The notes below the pieces were generated by a model. It was given only the letters and a program-made list of their open reading frames with translations, was not told the DNA's origin and made no database searches. A stretch of 64,000 nucleotides of DNA from Bacteroidota bacterium (GTDB taxonomy: Bacteria > Bacteroidota > Bacteroidia > UKL13-3), in assembly GCA_027487835.1 (NCBI GenBank), contig JAIYCU010000033.1, positions 62,001 through 126,000 of the forward strand, in the 5' to 3' direction. Both the position numbers and the translations under genes were made by a program. Of the stretch, positions 24,938 through 34,771 are shown one piece after another (position 1 is the first letter of the stretch; each line of letters opens with the position of its first letter).

Positions 24938-26413
24938 ATGTTAAAACAAGGCTTACAGCAAACCCAAACTCAAAAGTTATCTCCACAGCAAATACAGTTT
25001 ATAAAATTGCTGCAATTAAACTCTGTGGATATTCTTCAACGAATTGACCAAGAGCTTATTGAAAATCCAGCACTTTTAAAGTCTGAAGATGAAGATGCAG
25101 CACCTGGAGAAACTGATCCAATCAAGGAATCTGAATTAGCCTCCACCGAAGAAGCTGCAGATTTAAATGTTGATGATTTTCTGAAGGAAGAAAGTTTTGA
25201 CGTAAAAGAGTATGTGAATGATGAGTATGACCCTGATGGTTTTCATTTAAGTGACGAAGGAGATGAGGAGCGCAAGGAAAGGCCTATTGTAGAATCAAAT
25301 TCATTTCATGAGGAGCTAATGGAGCAGTTCACTGCTATTGCTGAAGACGAAAGAGAGCTAATTATTGGTAATCAGATTATTGGGTCAATTGATGATGATG
25401 GCTATCTTAGGCGATCTTTGCCTGCTATTGCTAATGATTTAGCTTTTTCTATGAATGTGGATGCAAACTTAGAAGAACTTGGAAAGGTATTGATTAAAAT
25501 TCAAAATTTAGAGCCTGCAGGAATTGGTGCCACCTCATTACAAGAGTGCTTGTTATTGCAACTGAAAAGAAAAGATGCTAAAAATACGTACGTGAAATTG
25601 GCTTCTATAATTCTTATTGAGTATTTTGATGATTTTACAAAAAAGCACTATGAAAAATTATCTCGACAATTAAAAATTAGTGATGATGATTTAAAACTAT
25701 GTATTCAAGTTATCACAAAGTTAAATCCCAAACCAGGAGAGTCAATTGATGTAAGTGCAACTCAATACATAACACCTGATTTTGTTTTAATTGAGGAGGG
25801 TGATAAAATGATTGTCCATTTAAATTCAAGGAATGCACCAGATTTAAGGATAAGTAAAAGTTATTTAGAAACGCTAAAAGGATATGATGAGGCAAAAGCG
25901 CCTACTAGAGAGCAGAAGGAAACTGCGCAATTTATCAAACAAAAATTAGATGGTGCTAGGTGGTTTATAGATAGCATAAGACAAAGACACCAAACTCTTT
26001 TAGGAACTATGAATGCAATTTTGAAGTTTCAATATAGGTTCTTTGAGGAGGGGGATGAAACATTTTTGCGTCCAATGATTTTAAAGGATATTGCCGAAAT
26101 TACACACCTAGACATATCTACAATAAGTCGAGTGGCCAATAGTAAGTATGTTCAAACGCAATATGGAACTTTTCCTTTAAAGTTTTTTTTTAGTGAGGGT
26201 ATACAAACTGATGACGGGGAAGAAGTAAGTAGCAGAGAGGTAAAAAAGATCCTTAAAGATGCGATTGAAGCCGAAGATAAGTCAAAACCATTACCTGATG
26301 AAAAGTTAATGGACATCCTTAAGGAGAAAGGATACAATATTGCAAGAAGAACAGTTGCAAAGTATCGCGAGCAAATGAATATTCCTGTTGCGAGATTAAG
26401 AAAAGAGATCTAA
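24938..26413 (+). CDS. rpoN: RNA polymerase sigma-54 factor
   Basis: A 491-residue alternative sigma factor that recognises -24/-12 promoters and needs an activator ATPase. Region I is glutamine-rich (MLKQGLQQTQTQKLSPQQIQ), region II acidic, the core-binding domain follows, and the DNA-binding part includes the helix-turn-helix around ITHLDISTISRVANSKYVQT and the diagnostic RpoN box ARRTVAKYRE at residues 469-478. I chose the ATG at 24938, which gives the standard MLKQ start; an upstream TTG adds four residues. No sigma-54 activator is encoded in the window. Confidence 0.96.
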   Translation: MLKQGLQQTQTQKLSPQQIQFIKLLQLNSVDILQRIDQELIENPALLKSEDEDAAPGETDPIKESELASTEEAADLNVDDFLKEESFDVKEYVNDEYDPDGFHLSDEGDEERKERPIVESNSFHEELMEQFTAIAEDERELIIGNQIIGSIDDDGYLRRSLPAIANDLAFSMNVDANLEELGKVLIKIQNLEPAGIGATSLQECLLLQLKRKDAKNTYVKLASIILIEYFDDFTKKHYEKLSRQLKISDDDLKLCIQVITKLNPKPGESIDVSATQYITPDFVLIEEGDKMIVHLNSRNAPDLRISKSYLETLKGYDEAKAPTREQKETAQFIKQKLDGARWFIDSIRQRHQTLLGTMNAILKFQYRFFEEGDETFLRPMILKDIAEITHLDISTISRVANSKYVQTQYGTFPLKFFFSEGIQTDDGEEVSSREVKKILKDAIEAEDKSKPLPDEKLMDILKEKGYNIARRTVAKYREQMNIPVARLRKEI

Positions 26414-26471
26414 CCCTTCTAAAGGTTAAATCCTATTACCTAATATTAGCATATTCTTATGCCACAATAAA

Positions 26472-27620
26472 CTAAGGTTTAGATTTCATTTCTGGATGAT
26501 GTGAATACATAAAGGAGTTATTATGCGAATAGGGAGATTTTTCTGGTTTTAAAGCTTCGATGGTTAGCTTGAGCGGATTAAAAAATTGAATAATTTTTTT
26601 TGCTTTAAAAATGAAAATCAAACAAAAGGCAATTCCCAAAAATGCAACAAATGCAAAAAGGTTGATTGAAGCAAATGAGCTTAGATTGATTAGCAACAAT
26701 ACAAAAGATGATGCTAATACAAGGTATAATGGGGGTCTTAAATAATTTAGGCCAAAAATAATTTTATCGCAATTAGGCTTTTTTAGCCCTTCTATTAGTA
26801 GTTTAAAACCGAGTTTGATATTATAAAAGTATTGTGATAATCCCTTTCTTTTTTCCACTTTGAATTCTGTTTCATTTAATGGTTTTCCAAAGATTCTAGC
26901 CGTTGAGTCGTAGGCTATTTTTATGGATTTAGAAATTAGTTCTGCCTGCAAATATTTGTCGTTGCTTGCTATACGGTTAAAATCAATTTCATTGAAAGCT
27001 GAATAGCTTAACATAAATCCTTGTTGCCAAATGGCTGCCGAAATTCCTAGAGAATTTGGGGCTTCTCTATCAATTAGATTGAAAAATTCTCTAGCCATTT
27101 TTTGGTAGCTTTCTAAGCTTTCATTATTTCCATCAACGATTACTTGTGCTTGAACCGCCTCTATACCTTTTAGAAGGTTGAGGTTCATCCTAAATAGAAA
27201 GTCTTTACTCAGCGAGGCGTTGCTTCTTAAGGCAATTATCGCCTTAGGTTTTTTAATGAAGTATTGTTTACAAAGTGATAAAAAATTTAATCCATTTAAA
27301 GTTAATTGGAAGGGCCTTATGATTTTAATATTAGTTAAATTATTGGTTTCAATAATTGGGGTTTTGATAAAGAAGTAGGCAGTAAAATTATGGTAGTTTT
27401 GATTTTGTAATTCTTGAATTCGTTCTAGAATCTCTTCTTCACTTGCAAAATCATAAAATATAATAGCTAAGTTGTTTTCAAAAATTTCCTTAACTGGCGC
27501 TATTTCTTTGGTGGCAACTGGTTTAAGGTTTTTAATAAAATACAATAAGACAATACCCAACATTACAATAATGTAAATGGATAAGCCAATTTGTCCTATC
27601 AAAAATAAAGTTGAAATCAT
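26472..27620 (-). CDS. Family 2 glycosyltransferase-like membrane protein, probably inactive
   Basis: A 382-residue protein with an N-terminal membrane helix, a cytosolic domain and two C-terminal helices (near residues 300-345), which is the topology of processive or membrane-bound GT2 enzymes. The segment KSIKIAYDSTARIFGKP resembles the part of GT2 after the catalytic base, and KRKGLSQYFYNIK takes the place of the QRxRW motif. The metal-binding DxD is missing: IIALRSNASLSKDF stands where DADxxxxxxF is expected, and the N-terminal nucleotide-binding strand is diverged. It may be a non-catalytic partner or scaffold. The upstream frame extends only to a TTG, so the ATG at 27620 is used. Confidence 0.6.
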   Translation of the reverse strand: MISTLFLIGQIGLSIYIIVMLGIVLLYFIKNLKPVATKEIAPVKEIFENNLAIIFYDFASEEEILERIQELQNQNYHNFTAYFFIKTPIIETNNLTNIKIIRPFQLTLNGLNFLSLCKQYFIKKPKAIIALRSNASLSKDFLFRMNLNLLKGIEAVQAQVIVDGNNESLESYQKMAREFFNLIDREAPNSLGISAAIWQQGFMLSYSAFNEIDFNRIASNDKYLQAELISKSIKIAYDSTARIFGKPLNETEFKVEKRKGLSQYFYNIKLGFKLLIEGLKKPNCDKIIFGLNYLRPPLYLVLASSFVLLLINLSSFASINLFAFVAFLGIAFCLIFIFKAKKIIQFFNPLKLTIEALKPEKSPYSHNNSFMYSHHPEMKSKP

Positions 27621-27808
27621 AGTATTGCTGAAAAGCAATACAATAATAAGCAATCCAAATAACCTTAATATTGGTTTAAATGGCGGTATATTTATTTGAA
27701 ATGATAAAGCACAGATAATCAGCTGTTAATTTATCCATAAAATTAGAAAAATCAGTTTTAATGGCAATTTTAATAATTTTAATGGTTTAATAATTATTTA
27801 AGTTGCGA

Positions 27809-27823
27809 TTGGTTCAAACCGAA
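27809..27823 (+). repeat. 15-base motif TTGGTTCAAACCGAA, copy 3
   Basis: Identical to the copies at 369 and 55483. It is intergenic, seven bases after the end of the DUF4286 gene and upstream of the pseudo-glycosyltransferase gene on the minus strand. Confidence 0.6.
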
Positions 27824-27829
27824 AACCAC

Positions 27830-28141
27830 CTAAAATTCTATAACTTCTAATAGTGTTCTAAAGGCGACAAATTTCCCTTCAAATTTTTTCTTTGTTTCGG
27901 CCTGTAATGCAGGCGCAAATTTTTCTTGATAGGACTCATAACTTTCTAAGTTGGCGCATGAATATTGTATTGCATAAGTTTGGCCTGTTTCATCTTCTTG
28001 CCTGCTGATTAGTTTCAACATTTTATAATCTACAAACATTCCTGTTGCTATTACCTGTGGTAAATGTTCATTCTTCATCCAATCAAGCCATTCGTCGTGA
28101 GCATTGTCTTCAATGTTTACCGTGACATTATATATTATCAT
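27830..28141 (-). CDS. DUF4286 family protein
   Basis: A 103-residue small protein matching DUF4286, a family with the ferredoxin-like fold of dimeric alpha-beta barrel proteins. It opens with MIIYNVTVNIEDNAHDEWLDWMK and contains EHLPQVIATGMFVDYKMLK, QYSCANLESYESYQEKFAP and KFEGKFVAFRTLLEVI. No catalytic role is known. It begins two bases after the stop of the TPR gene on the same strand and is probably cotranscribed with it. Confidence 0.8.
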   Translation of the reverse strand: MIIYNVTVNIEDNAHDEWLDWMKNEHLPQVIATGMFVDYKMLKLISRQEDETGQTYAIQYSCANLESYESYQEKFAPALQAETKKKFEGKFVAFRTLLEVIEF

Positions 28142-28143
28142 GT

Positions 28144-29958
28144 TTAATTAATTAAGTCTCCTCTTAAGGTTCTAAATTGTTTTATACAATCAGTTAAAAA
28201 GAAGCTTCCTGGAAATTCTGCAATGAATTTTTCGTAGTATTTGATTGCCTCTTCTTTATTGTTTAGTTTTTTGTGATACAAACCTGCCAATTGATAAAGT
28301 GCATTATCACCCAAAATGTCTGAGCCAAATTCTTGGTAAACTTTTAAAAAGTATTTACTCGCTTCTTCATATTCCTTTTTTTTCATGGAAATTTCAGCCC
28401 TCTTAAAATAGATATCGTCTTTTAAGCTTGAGCTTGGAAACTTTTTTTCTAAGCTATCTAGCAGTTGGATTGCTTGCGTTAAATTATTTTGTGTGAAGTT
28501 TAAATCTGCTTTAGCAAATAAAGCTAGCGGCTCAGTTTCTGTGCTATCAATTGTATTATCTTGGATGAGCAAACTCAATTCTATAGCATTGTTTGAAATG
28601 AGTTGAGTAGTAGCTGTTTTTAGAATATCCAATTGCGCTTTTGCCCAATCAAATTCGCCTAAGAAGTAGCTTAGTTTGGCATTTCTTAGTTTAGCTTCTT
28701 GTCCTAATGGTTCTTCTAGAAAGTCTTTATCTACTTGACCATAAAGTAACATCGCCTCCCACATCTCATTTTTTAATACATATAAATCACCTAATTCAAG
28801 TTTAGCCTGTGCCAATAAATTCCGGTCTATTCTATTCATTTGAAGCAAGGTTTGGTAGTTTTTAATTGCCTCATCAAATTTGTTTAAATTAAAGGCCTGC
28901 AGATTAGCTAATTGTTTTAAGGTGCCAGCAGTTATTGGATTCTCCCCCATTTCCAATAAGCTTATCTTGTATTCATTTTCTACAATTATTAAATCTTCAT
29001 AGGTATTATTTCCATTAATAATTTTTTTGGCGCGCGACTCCAACTCGCTATTTTTTGCATAATGATAGTAGGGCTTTTCCTTCCCAATTGCTTGAACTTG
29101 TTTGTAAATGTTTATAGCAGCATCATACTTTTCATTATTGCTTGCTAAAAAGCCTAGTTCTAAAAGCCGTCTCCCGTCCTCTTTATTTTTTTTATCTAAG
29201 GCCTTTGCATAAATGGAAGCTAATTCATATTCATTCTTTTGCACATGCATCCAAATTAAAAGCTCTTGAAAGCTGCTATTGTCTGGAAATTGTTTTTGCT
29301 TTTTGTTTAAACTAGCTTTTAAGATTTCAAAATCTGTTATGCTTTCTATGTTATTCTGCAATAGTCCTTCTATTTCCTCTAGGTATTGATCTTGCTGTTC
29401 TAATGAGTTAAGCAACTCTTCAACGAATTGTTTTTTGTTGCCAATGTCTAGGTATAATCCCGCAAGTTCTGGTGAGAAAAGGTTTTCGGTTTTAATTATT
29501 TTTCTTCCTTGTAAATAGGTTTCAATGGCTAAGTTACTTAGTTTTCTTTTTTCAAATGCCTTAGCCAACTCCATAACTTTAATTTCAATAGGAGGGAGCT
29601 TTTGGATTAACTTTTCAAAGGTTTGAACTGCTTTTTCGGGTTGGCCTTGCAATTGAAATATATATCCTTCATCTACTGCGTAATAATAGTTGTATTCAAA
29701 CTTTTTTAATTGTTTTCTAACTAGCTTTTGTGCATCTCCAAAAGCATTTAAGCCCCAGTATGATTTCAATAAATTATCATAGTAATACATTGATTTCGGG
29801 TTTGAACCTAATAGCTTTTCGTATTTATCTATTGCTTTTTCATATTCTTTATTGGCTAAAAACTGTGCTGCTAATTCTTCATCTGCTTTTTGGGCAAATG
29901 CTAAAACAGGGAGAATCCCTGCCAACAAAAAAATGATAGATTTATAAATAAACTGCAT
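28144..29958 (-). CDS. Exported tetratricopeptide repeat protein
   Basis: A 604-residue protein with a signal peptide ending in AFAQ (about residue 22) and TPR-like helix pairs through most of its length (for example AAQFLANKEYEKAIDKYEKLL, GKAYAATN-like spacing in later repeats, KKEYEEASKYFLKVYQEFGS and EEAIKYYEKFIAEFPGSF near the end). Such periplasmic TPR proteins are scaffolds for outer membrane or envelope complexes. The C-terminal repeats resemble the YbgF/BamD class. No enzymatic motif is seen. It is the first gene of a minus-strand pair with DUF4286 and has a TAAATTTG -7 element upstream. Confidence 0.85.
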   Translation of the reverse strand: MQFIYKSIIFLLAGILPVLAFAQKADEELAAQFLANKEYEKAIDKYEKLLGSNPKSMYYYDNLLKSYWGLNAFGDAQKLVRKQLKKFEYNYYYAVDEGYIFQLQGQPEKAVQTFEKLIQKLPPIEIKVMELAKAFEKRKLSNLAIETYLQGRKIIKTENLFSPELAGLYLDIGNKKQFVEELLNSLEQQDQYLEEIEGLLQNNIESITDFEILKASLNKKQKQFPDNSSFQELLIWMHVQKNEYELASIYAKALDKKNKEDGRRLLELGFLASNNEKYDAAINIYKQVQAIGKEKPYYHYAKNSELESRAKKIINGNNTYEDLIIVENEYKISLLEMGENPITAGTLKQLANLQAFNLNKFDEAIKNYQTLLQMNRIDRNLLAQAKLELGDLYVLKNEMWEAMLLYGQVDKDFLEEPLGQEAKLRNAKLSYFLGEFDWAKAQLDILKTATTQLISNNAIELSLLIQDNTIDSTETEPLALFAKADLNFTQNNLTQAIQLLDSLEKKFPSSSLKDDIYFKRAEISMKKKEYEEASKYFLKVYQEFGSDILGDNALYQLAGLYHKKLNNKEEAIKYYEKFIAEFPGSFFLTDCIKQFRTLRGDLIN

Positions 29959-29968
29959 GGTGTAAAGG

Positions 29969-29976
29969 CAAATTTA
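29969..29976 (-). promoter_or_regulatory. Probable -7 element TAAATTTG
   Basis: An exact TAnnTTTG match on the minus strand, 11 bases before the TPR gene start. No well-spaced -33 element is seen. The flippase gene starts divergently at 30053. Confidence 0.4.
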
Positions 29977-30052
29977 AGCTTAATCCATTAATACCTGTAT
30001 TAGCAAGAAAATTAAAATCTTTTATAGTTATTTGTAACTCTACATTTATCCA

Positions 30053-31522
30053 GTGAGCGCAATAAAAAAATTAGTTGGAGACACCGCAATTTATGGACTT
30101 AGCAGTATAGCTGGTAGGTTTATAAATTACTTGTTAGTTCCATTGCTTACAAGAGTGTTTACCCAAGCAGAATATGGCGCAAATGCAGAGTTTTATGGGT
30201 ATATTTCTTTTCTAAATATTATCTTGACACATGGCATGGAAACCACATTTTTTAGGTTTTCTCAAGATAATAATTCCCAAAAAGTTTTTGCTAACGCCTT
30301 TCTATCTGTATTTTTTGTTTCTTTTGTTTTTGGTTTAAGTATAATCCTCTTTGGAAATCAAATTTCTAAATTGATTGGTTATGGAAACAATCCTGAGTTT
30401 TTATGGTATTCGGCCGGAATTATTATTACTGATGCGCTTACAGCGATTCCATTTGCTTTGTTGCGACAGCAAAACAAAGCGTTAAGATTTGCCCTCATCA
30501 AAAACCTAAATATATTTCTAAATATTATGGTTACAATTTACTTGGCTTGGGCAGGCCCTTATTGTAAGCAAACATATGGAATTGTGCTTCCTTTTTGGCA
30601 TGAAGGTTTGGGTATAAATGCTGTATTTAGGGCCAATTTATTGGCTAGCTTATTCACCTTTTTATTATTAGCAAAAGAGTTAAAATTAATTAAAATTGGG
30701 TTTGATCCAATTTTATGGAAAAAGATGATGGTTTATGCCACACCTATGATTTGGGTCGGTTTGGCTGGAATGGTAAATGAGACTTTAGACAGAGTGATTA
30801 TTAAATATATTTGGCCAAACGCCATTGAAGCCCAAGAGATGAACGGAATTTATGCAGCCAATTATAAATTAGCTATCGTAATTACCTTGTTTATACAAGC
30901 TTATAAGTATGCAGCTGAGCCATTTTTCTTTTCATTGGCTAAACAAACTGATAAGCGTGATTTATATGCGCAGGTTATGAACTATTTTGCTTGGATATGC
31001 ATGTTTATTTTTCTTGTGGTGACGTTCTTTTTGGACTTTTTTCAAACTTTTATAGGTCCTGAGTTCCGTGAAGGGTTATTAGTGGTTCCTATTTTGCTTT
31101 GGGCTAATATTTTTCTGGGATTATATTACAACGTTTCTATTTGGTATAAACTTTCGGATAAGACTAAAAAAGGTGCCCATATATCGATGATAGGTGCGTT
31201 AATTACCATTGTGTTAAATATTATTCTTATTCCAATTTATGGATACGTTGGCTGCGCCATTACTACCCTTATTTGTTATTTTACAATGATGGTTTTGGGT
31301 TATGTTTGGGGTCAAAAGTATTACCCAATTCCCTATAAAATTGTTCGAATTTTAACTTATGCTTTGGTTTCATTAAGTTTTTATTTTGGCATGTTATGGC
31401 TTCAAAATAGCTTTACGATCTCAGGCTTTTTATATTATTTTATAAGAGTCTTATTGTTATTTTTATTTTTTATGTTGGCTTTTTTATTAGAAAGAAAGTC
31501 AATTAAAAATTATGTAAAGTAG
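30053..31522 (+). CDS. Oligosaccharide flippase (Wzx-like)
   Basis: A 489-residue polytopic inner membrane protein with about 12-14 helices, matching the MATE-like polysaccharide biosynthesis family that flips lipid-linked oligosaccharides to the periplasm. It opens with the typical KLVGDTAIYGLSSIAGRFINYLLVPLLTRVF, contains AEYGANAEFYGYISFLNI, NETLDRVIIKYIW, and the later GAHISMIGALITIVLNIILIP block. Start is GTG. It is followed closely by dut and a sugar nucleotidyltransferase, consistent with a role in surface polysaccharide or glycan assembly. Confidence 0.9.
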   Translation: MSAIKKLVGDTAIYGLSSIAGRFINYLLVPLLTRVFTQAEYGANAEFYGYISFLNIILTHGMETTFFRFSQDNNSQKVFANAFLSVFFVSFVFGLSIILFGNQISKLIGYGNNPEFLWYSAGIIITDALTAIPFALLRQQNKALRFALIKNLNIFLNIMVTIYLAWAGPYCKQTYGIVLPFWHEGLGINAVFRANLLASLFTFLLLAKELKLIKIGFDPILWKKMMVYATPMIWVGLAGMVNETLDRVIIKYIWPNAIEAQEMNGIYAANYKLAIVITLFIQAYKYAAEPFFFSLAKQTDKRDLYAQVMNYFAWICMFIFLVVTFFLDFFQTFIGPEFREGLLVVPILLWANIFLGLYYNVSIWYKLSDKTKKGAHISMIGALITIVLNIILIPIYGYVGCAITTLICYFTMMVLGYVWGQKYYPIPYKIVRILTYALVSLSFYFGMLWLQNSFTISGFLYYFIRVLLLFLFFMLAFLLERKSIKNYVK

Positions 31523-31528
31523 AAGAAG

Positions 31529-31963
31529 ATGATTGAAATAAAAATTATTAATAAAAGCGACAATGCCCTCCCAGCTTATCAAACTTCCCAAGCTGCTGGA
31601 ATGGATTTATGCGCCAATTTAAACGAGCCAATTATTTTAAAACCTTTCGAGCGTTTCCTAATTCCTACTGGGTTATTCCTTGAGATTCCAACTGGTTTTG
31701 AAATGCAAATAAGGCCGCGAAGCGGCCTAGCGCTCAAGCACGGGATAAGCGTATTGAATAGTCCAGGAACAATTGATGCAGATTATAGAGGAGAGATTAA
31801 AGTATTGTTAATTAATTTGGGTCAAGATGACTTTAAAATAGAAAATGGGGAGCGAGTTGCCCAAATGATATTGGCTAAGCATGAAATAATTAATTGGCAA
31901 CTTACCCATATTTTGGCCGAAACAGATAGAGGTTCAGGTGGCTACGGTAGCACTGGGAGATAA
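31529..31963 (+). CDS. dut: Deoxyuridine 5'-triphosphate nucleotidohydrolase
   Basis: A 144-residue trimeric dUTPase that hydrolyses dUTP to dUMP, protecting DNA from uracil and supplying dTMP synthesis. All five conserved motifs are visible: AAGMDLCAN (I), [11 protein letters not shown] (II), [20 protein letters not shown] (III), [12 protein letters not shown] (IV) and the C-terminal [11 protein letters not shown] arm (V). The length is typical. It starts seven bases after the flippase stop and the next gene follows after 65 bases. Its position with envelope genes is common in Bacteroidota. Confidence 0.97.
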   Translation: MIEIKIINKSDNALPAYQTSQAAGMDLCANLNEPIILKPFERFLIPTGLFLEIPTGFEMQIRPRSGLALKHGISVLNSPGTIDADYRGEIKVLLINLGQDDFKIENGERVAQMILAKHEIINWQLTHILAETDRGSGGYGSTGR

Positions 31964-32028
31964 TTTCAAGAAAGCAAACTTTGAAATTTTACTAGTTTGT
32001 ATTAGGTTGCGCAAAATCATAATTGAAT

Positions 32029-33039
32029 ATGAAAATAATAGTACCTATGGCAGGCATGGGAAAGCGCATGCGTCCTCATACATTAACTGTACCCAAACCT
32101 CTAATTCCTGTTGCAGGAAAACCAATTGTTCAAAAGATAATTGAAGATTTAGAAAAAGTTTGTGGTACTGGTATTGAAGAAGTTGCCTACATCATCGGTC
32201 CCACTTTTGGTGAGGCAGTAGAAAAACAGCTTATTTCAGTTGCTGAAAAATTAGGTGCCAAAGGAAGTATATATTATCAGCATGAACCCTTAGGTACTGC
32301 GCATGCCATAATGTGTGCGAAAGAAAGTTTAGATGGAAATGTTCTAGTAGTTTTTGCTGACACATTGTTTAAGGCTGATTTTACCTTAGATCGTTCAAAA
32401 GATGGAATTATTTGGGTTCAAAAGGTAGAAGATCCAAGGCCGTTTGGTGTTGTAAAAGTTGACGCCAATAATGTAATTACAGATTTTGTTGAGAAGCCTG
32501 AGCAGTTTGTATCTGACTTAGCCATCATTGGTATTTATTATTTTAAAGATGGCTTGAACCTACGTTCAGAATTACAATACCTTTTGGATAATGATGTACG
32601 CGAAAAGGGAGAATATCAGTTAACCAATGCACTAGAAAATATGAAAGCAAAGGGATTGAAATTTGAGCCTGGTAAAGTTACAGAGTGGTTGGATTGTGGC
32701 AATAAAAATTCTACTGTTTATACAAATGGCAGAATCCTTCATTTTATGCATGAAGCTGGAAACTCAATGGTAAGTGATTCTGTTATTGCAGAACAATCGC
32801 AAATCATTCAGCCTAGTTACATTGGTAAAAATGTTAAAATAACTAGAAGCATAATTGGTCCTTATGCTACCATAGCAGACAACTGCACTGTAGAAAATTC
32901 TGTTGTTGGAAATTGCATCATTCAATCAAATACACAAATCAAGAATGCAGTTATAGATAATGCCATGATTGGCAGTTATGTTAATTATACCGGCGAAGCA
33001 AAAGATTTAAGTGTAGGTGACTATACAACTGTACTGTAA
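32029..33039 (+). CDS. Sugar-1-phosphate nucleotidyltransferase with hexapeptide repeats
   Basis: A 336-residue protein. Residues 1-220 form a nucleotidyltransferase with the signature IVPMAGMGKRMRPHTLT and the conserved lysine of VPKPLIPVAGKPI, then GTAHAIMCAKES and VVFADTLFKAD with the metal-binding aspartate. Residues from about 240 form hexapeptide repeats (IGKNVKITRSIIGPY, NCTVENSVVGNC) of a left-handed beta-helix. This is the architecture of glucose-1-phosphate thymidylyl- and uridylyltransferases; the exact sugar is unknown. I chose the ATG at 32029 rather than an upstream TTG. A terminator follows. It probably feeds activated sugar to the glycosylation and flippase genes nearby. Confidence 0.9.
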   Translation: MKIIVPMAGMGKRMRPHTLTVPKPLIPVAGKPIVQKIIEDLEKVCGTGIEEVAYIIGPTFGEAVEKQLISVAEKLGAKGSIYYQHEPLGTAHAIMCAKESLDGNVLVVFADTLFKADFTLDRSKDGIIWVQKVEDPRPFGVVKVDANNVITDFVEKPEQFVSDLAIIGIYYFKDGLNLRSELQYLLDNDVREKGEYQLTNALENMKAKGLKFEPGKVTEWLDCGNKNSTVYTNGRILHFMHEAGNSMVSDSVIAEQSQIIQPSYIGKNVKITRSIIGPYATIADNCTVENSVVGNCIIQSNTQIKNAVIDNAMIGSYVNYTGEAKDLSVGDYTTVL

Positions 33040-33050
33040 TTTTCAATTTG

Positions 33051-33079
33051 TTATTGCGTTTTATAGGCAATAATTTTTT
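33051..33079 (+). terminator. Terminator or attenuator before the TPR gene
   Basis: TTATTGC (33051-33057) pairs with GCAATAA (33067-33073) around a 9-base loop and is followed by six T, ending four bases before the next ATG at 33083. This can end the dut/nucleotidyltransferase unit or limit expression of the downstream genes. Confidence 0.75.
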
Positions 33080-33082
33080 ACC

Positions 33083-34762
33083 ATGCTAAGGATTTTCACC
33101 CTACTTTTTGTTTTTGCTTTTGATGTCGCTTTTGCTCAAAATGTGCTTTCAGAAAAAGAACGCTTAGAATTTGACATCAAGTTTTTTGCTGGGCACCGAG
33201 AAAAGATGGTAAAAAATTATAATGAGGCAGAAAGAGAGTTTAAACTCGCCTTATCAATAAATCCCAAATCGGCAGAAGTTTGCTACCAATTAGCAAGCAC
33301 CTTGCATGTAAACAAGAAACGAGATGAAGCGCTAGATTATGCAATAAGGGCGGTTAAGCTTGCTTCGGAAAATGAATGGTATCAGCGTTTTTTAATCTCT
33401 TCTTATAGAGAAATTGGACGTCTTGAGGATGCTATTAAACAATGCGATCTTGCTTTTAAAGCTACCCAATCTATTTACTTTTTGAACCAAAAGGCCGAAA
33501 TTCAGCTGCAAGCAAGGGAATATTTAGGCGCTATTAAAACCTATGACCAACTAACAGAAAAGCTAGGCTATAATGAGCGCTACACAAAACAAAAGGAGCA
33601 ACTTTATTTAATTCTAAATAAGCCGTTAAAAGCCATTAATGAGCTAGAGAAGTTTTTAGCAGTTTATCCAGATAATATTGAAATTAAAGGAATGTTAGCC
33701 GATTTGTACATGGGTTATGGTCAAGAAAATAAGGCCTTTAAATTATATAATGAAATTTTAATTGTTGAACCTAAAAATGGATATGCTGCCTTTTCCTTAG
33801 CAGATTATTACAAACTAAATAATAACCAAGACAAGTATCTTGAATATGTGAAACTTGGAATGGCTTCTGATATTGATCCAAAGTCAAAATTAAAGATGCT
33901 TGCAATTTTAATTCCTTCAAATGTTTTTGGTTCGAACCATTTACAGAAATGTGATGAATTAATTGACGTTTTTCTTGTCTCTAATTCTGCTAGTCCAGAA
34001 CCATATTTGTTTAAAGGAGATTTGTACCTTCAAAAGAAGGATTTTGAAAATGCACGAATTTGGTACCTTAAAGCCACAGAAATTAATCCAGGAGAACTTG
34101 TGGCATGGGATCAAATAATAGTGTGTGATCAACAGCTTAATAGGTTTGATTGGATGAAGGAGGATTGCAGTAAAATGATAGAATTGTTTCCACAGTATCC
34201 AACTCCTTATATTTATCATGGTGTAGCCAGTAAAAATTTAGGACAGTTAAATGAATCTCTTGTATTGGCTAAAAAAGGTGTTTCACTTGCAACGGATGAA
34301 GAATCCTTAGTTAGCCTTTTGTCTAACCTAGGAGATATTGCCTATTATTCAGGAGATTTTAACTTGTGTGATTCTGCATTTGAGGCTGTTTTAGCGCTAA
34401 CACCAGAGAACGCATTGGCCATGAATAATTATGCTTATTTCTTAAGTTTGAGAAGCAAAGATTTAGACAAAGCGGAAAATTTAAGTAAGCGATCTCTTAT
34501 TTTTGATCCTAAAAATCCTGCGAGTTTAGATACCTATGCATGGATTTTGTTTATGAAAGGAGATTATAAAGAAGCAAAAATTCAAATAGAAAAATCACTT
34601 GAAGTCTGGCCAAACAGTGCAGAAGTTGTGGAGCATTATGGCGACATACTTTTTAGGTTGGGTGATAAGTCTTCTGCCTTAACGCAATGGAAAAAGGCTG
34701 TAACCTTAGGAGCAAAGTCGAATGCATTAGATAAGAAAATTGAAACAGGCATTCTGCCCTAA
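33083..34762 (+). CDS. Exported tetratricopeptide repeat protein
   Basis: A 559-residue protein with a signal peptide ending in AFAQ (about residue 18) and a solenoid of TPR units, for example KNYNEAEREFKLALSINPKS, GQENKAFKLYNEILIVEPKN, KDFENARIWYLKATEINPGE and LNESLVLAKKGVSLATDEES, up to GDKSSALTQWKKAVTLGA at the C-terminus. It is probably periplasmic and works as a scaffold. It is followed nine bases later by the DUF4292 lipoprotein and the EnvC-like gene, a gene order kept in many Bacteroidota, so the three probably act together in the cell envelope. Confidence 0.88.
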   Translation: MLRIFTLLFVFAFDVAFAQNVLSEKERLEFDIKFFAGHREKMVKNYNEAEREFKLALSINPKSAEVCYQLASTLHVNKKRDEALDYAIRAVKLASENEWYQRFLISSYREIGRLEDAIKQCDLAFKATQSIYFLNQKAEIQLQAREYLGAIKTYDQLTEKLGYNERYTKQKEQLYLILNKPLKAINELEKFLAVYPDNIEIKGMLADLYMGYGQENKAFKLYNEILIVEPKNGYAAFSLADYYKLNNNQDKYLEYVKLGMASDIDPKSKLKMLAILIPSNVFGSNHLQKCDELIDVFLVSNSASPEPYLFKGDLYLQKKDFENARIWYLKATEINPGELVAWDQIIVCDQQLNRFDWMKEDCSKMIELFPQYPTPYIYHGVASKNLGQLNESLVLAKKGVSLATDEESLVSLLSNLGDIAYYSGDFNLCDSAFEAVLALTPENALAMNNYAYFLSLRSKDLDKAENLSKRSLIFDPKNPASLDTYAWILFMKGDYKEAKIQIEKSLEVWPNSAEVVEHYGDILFRLGDKSSALTQWKKAVTLGAKSNALDKKIETGILP

Positions 34763-34771
34763 ACTTTTTAT

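Noticed and set aside
26411-26428. Hairpin TAACC/GGTTA at the rpoN stop
   Set aside because: Five pairs only, without a T-run; too weak to call a terminator.
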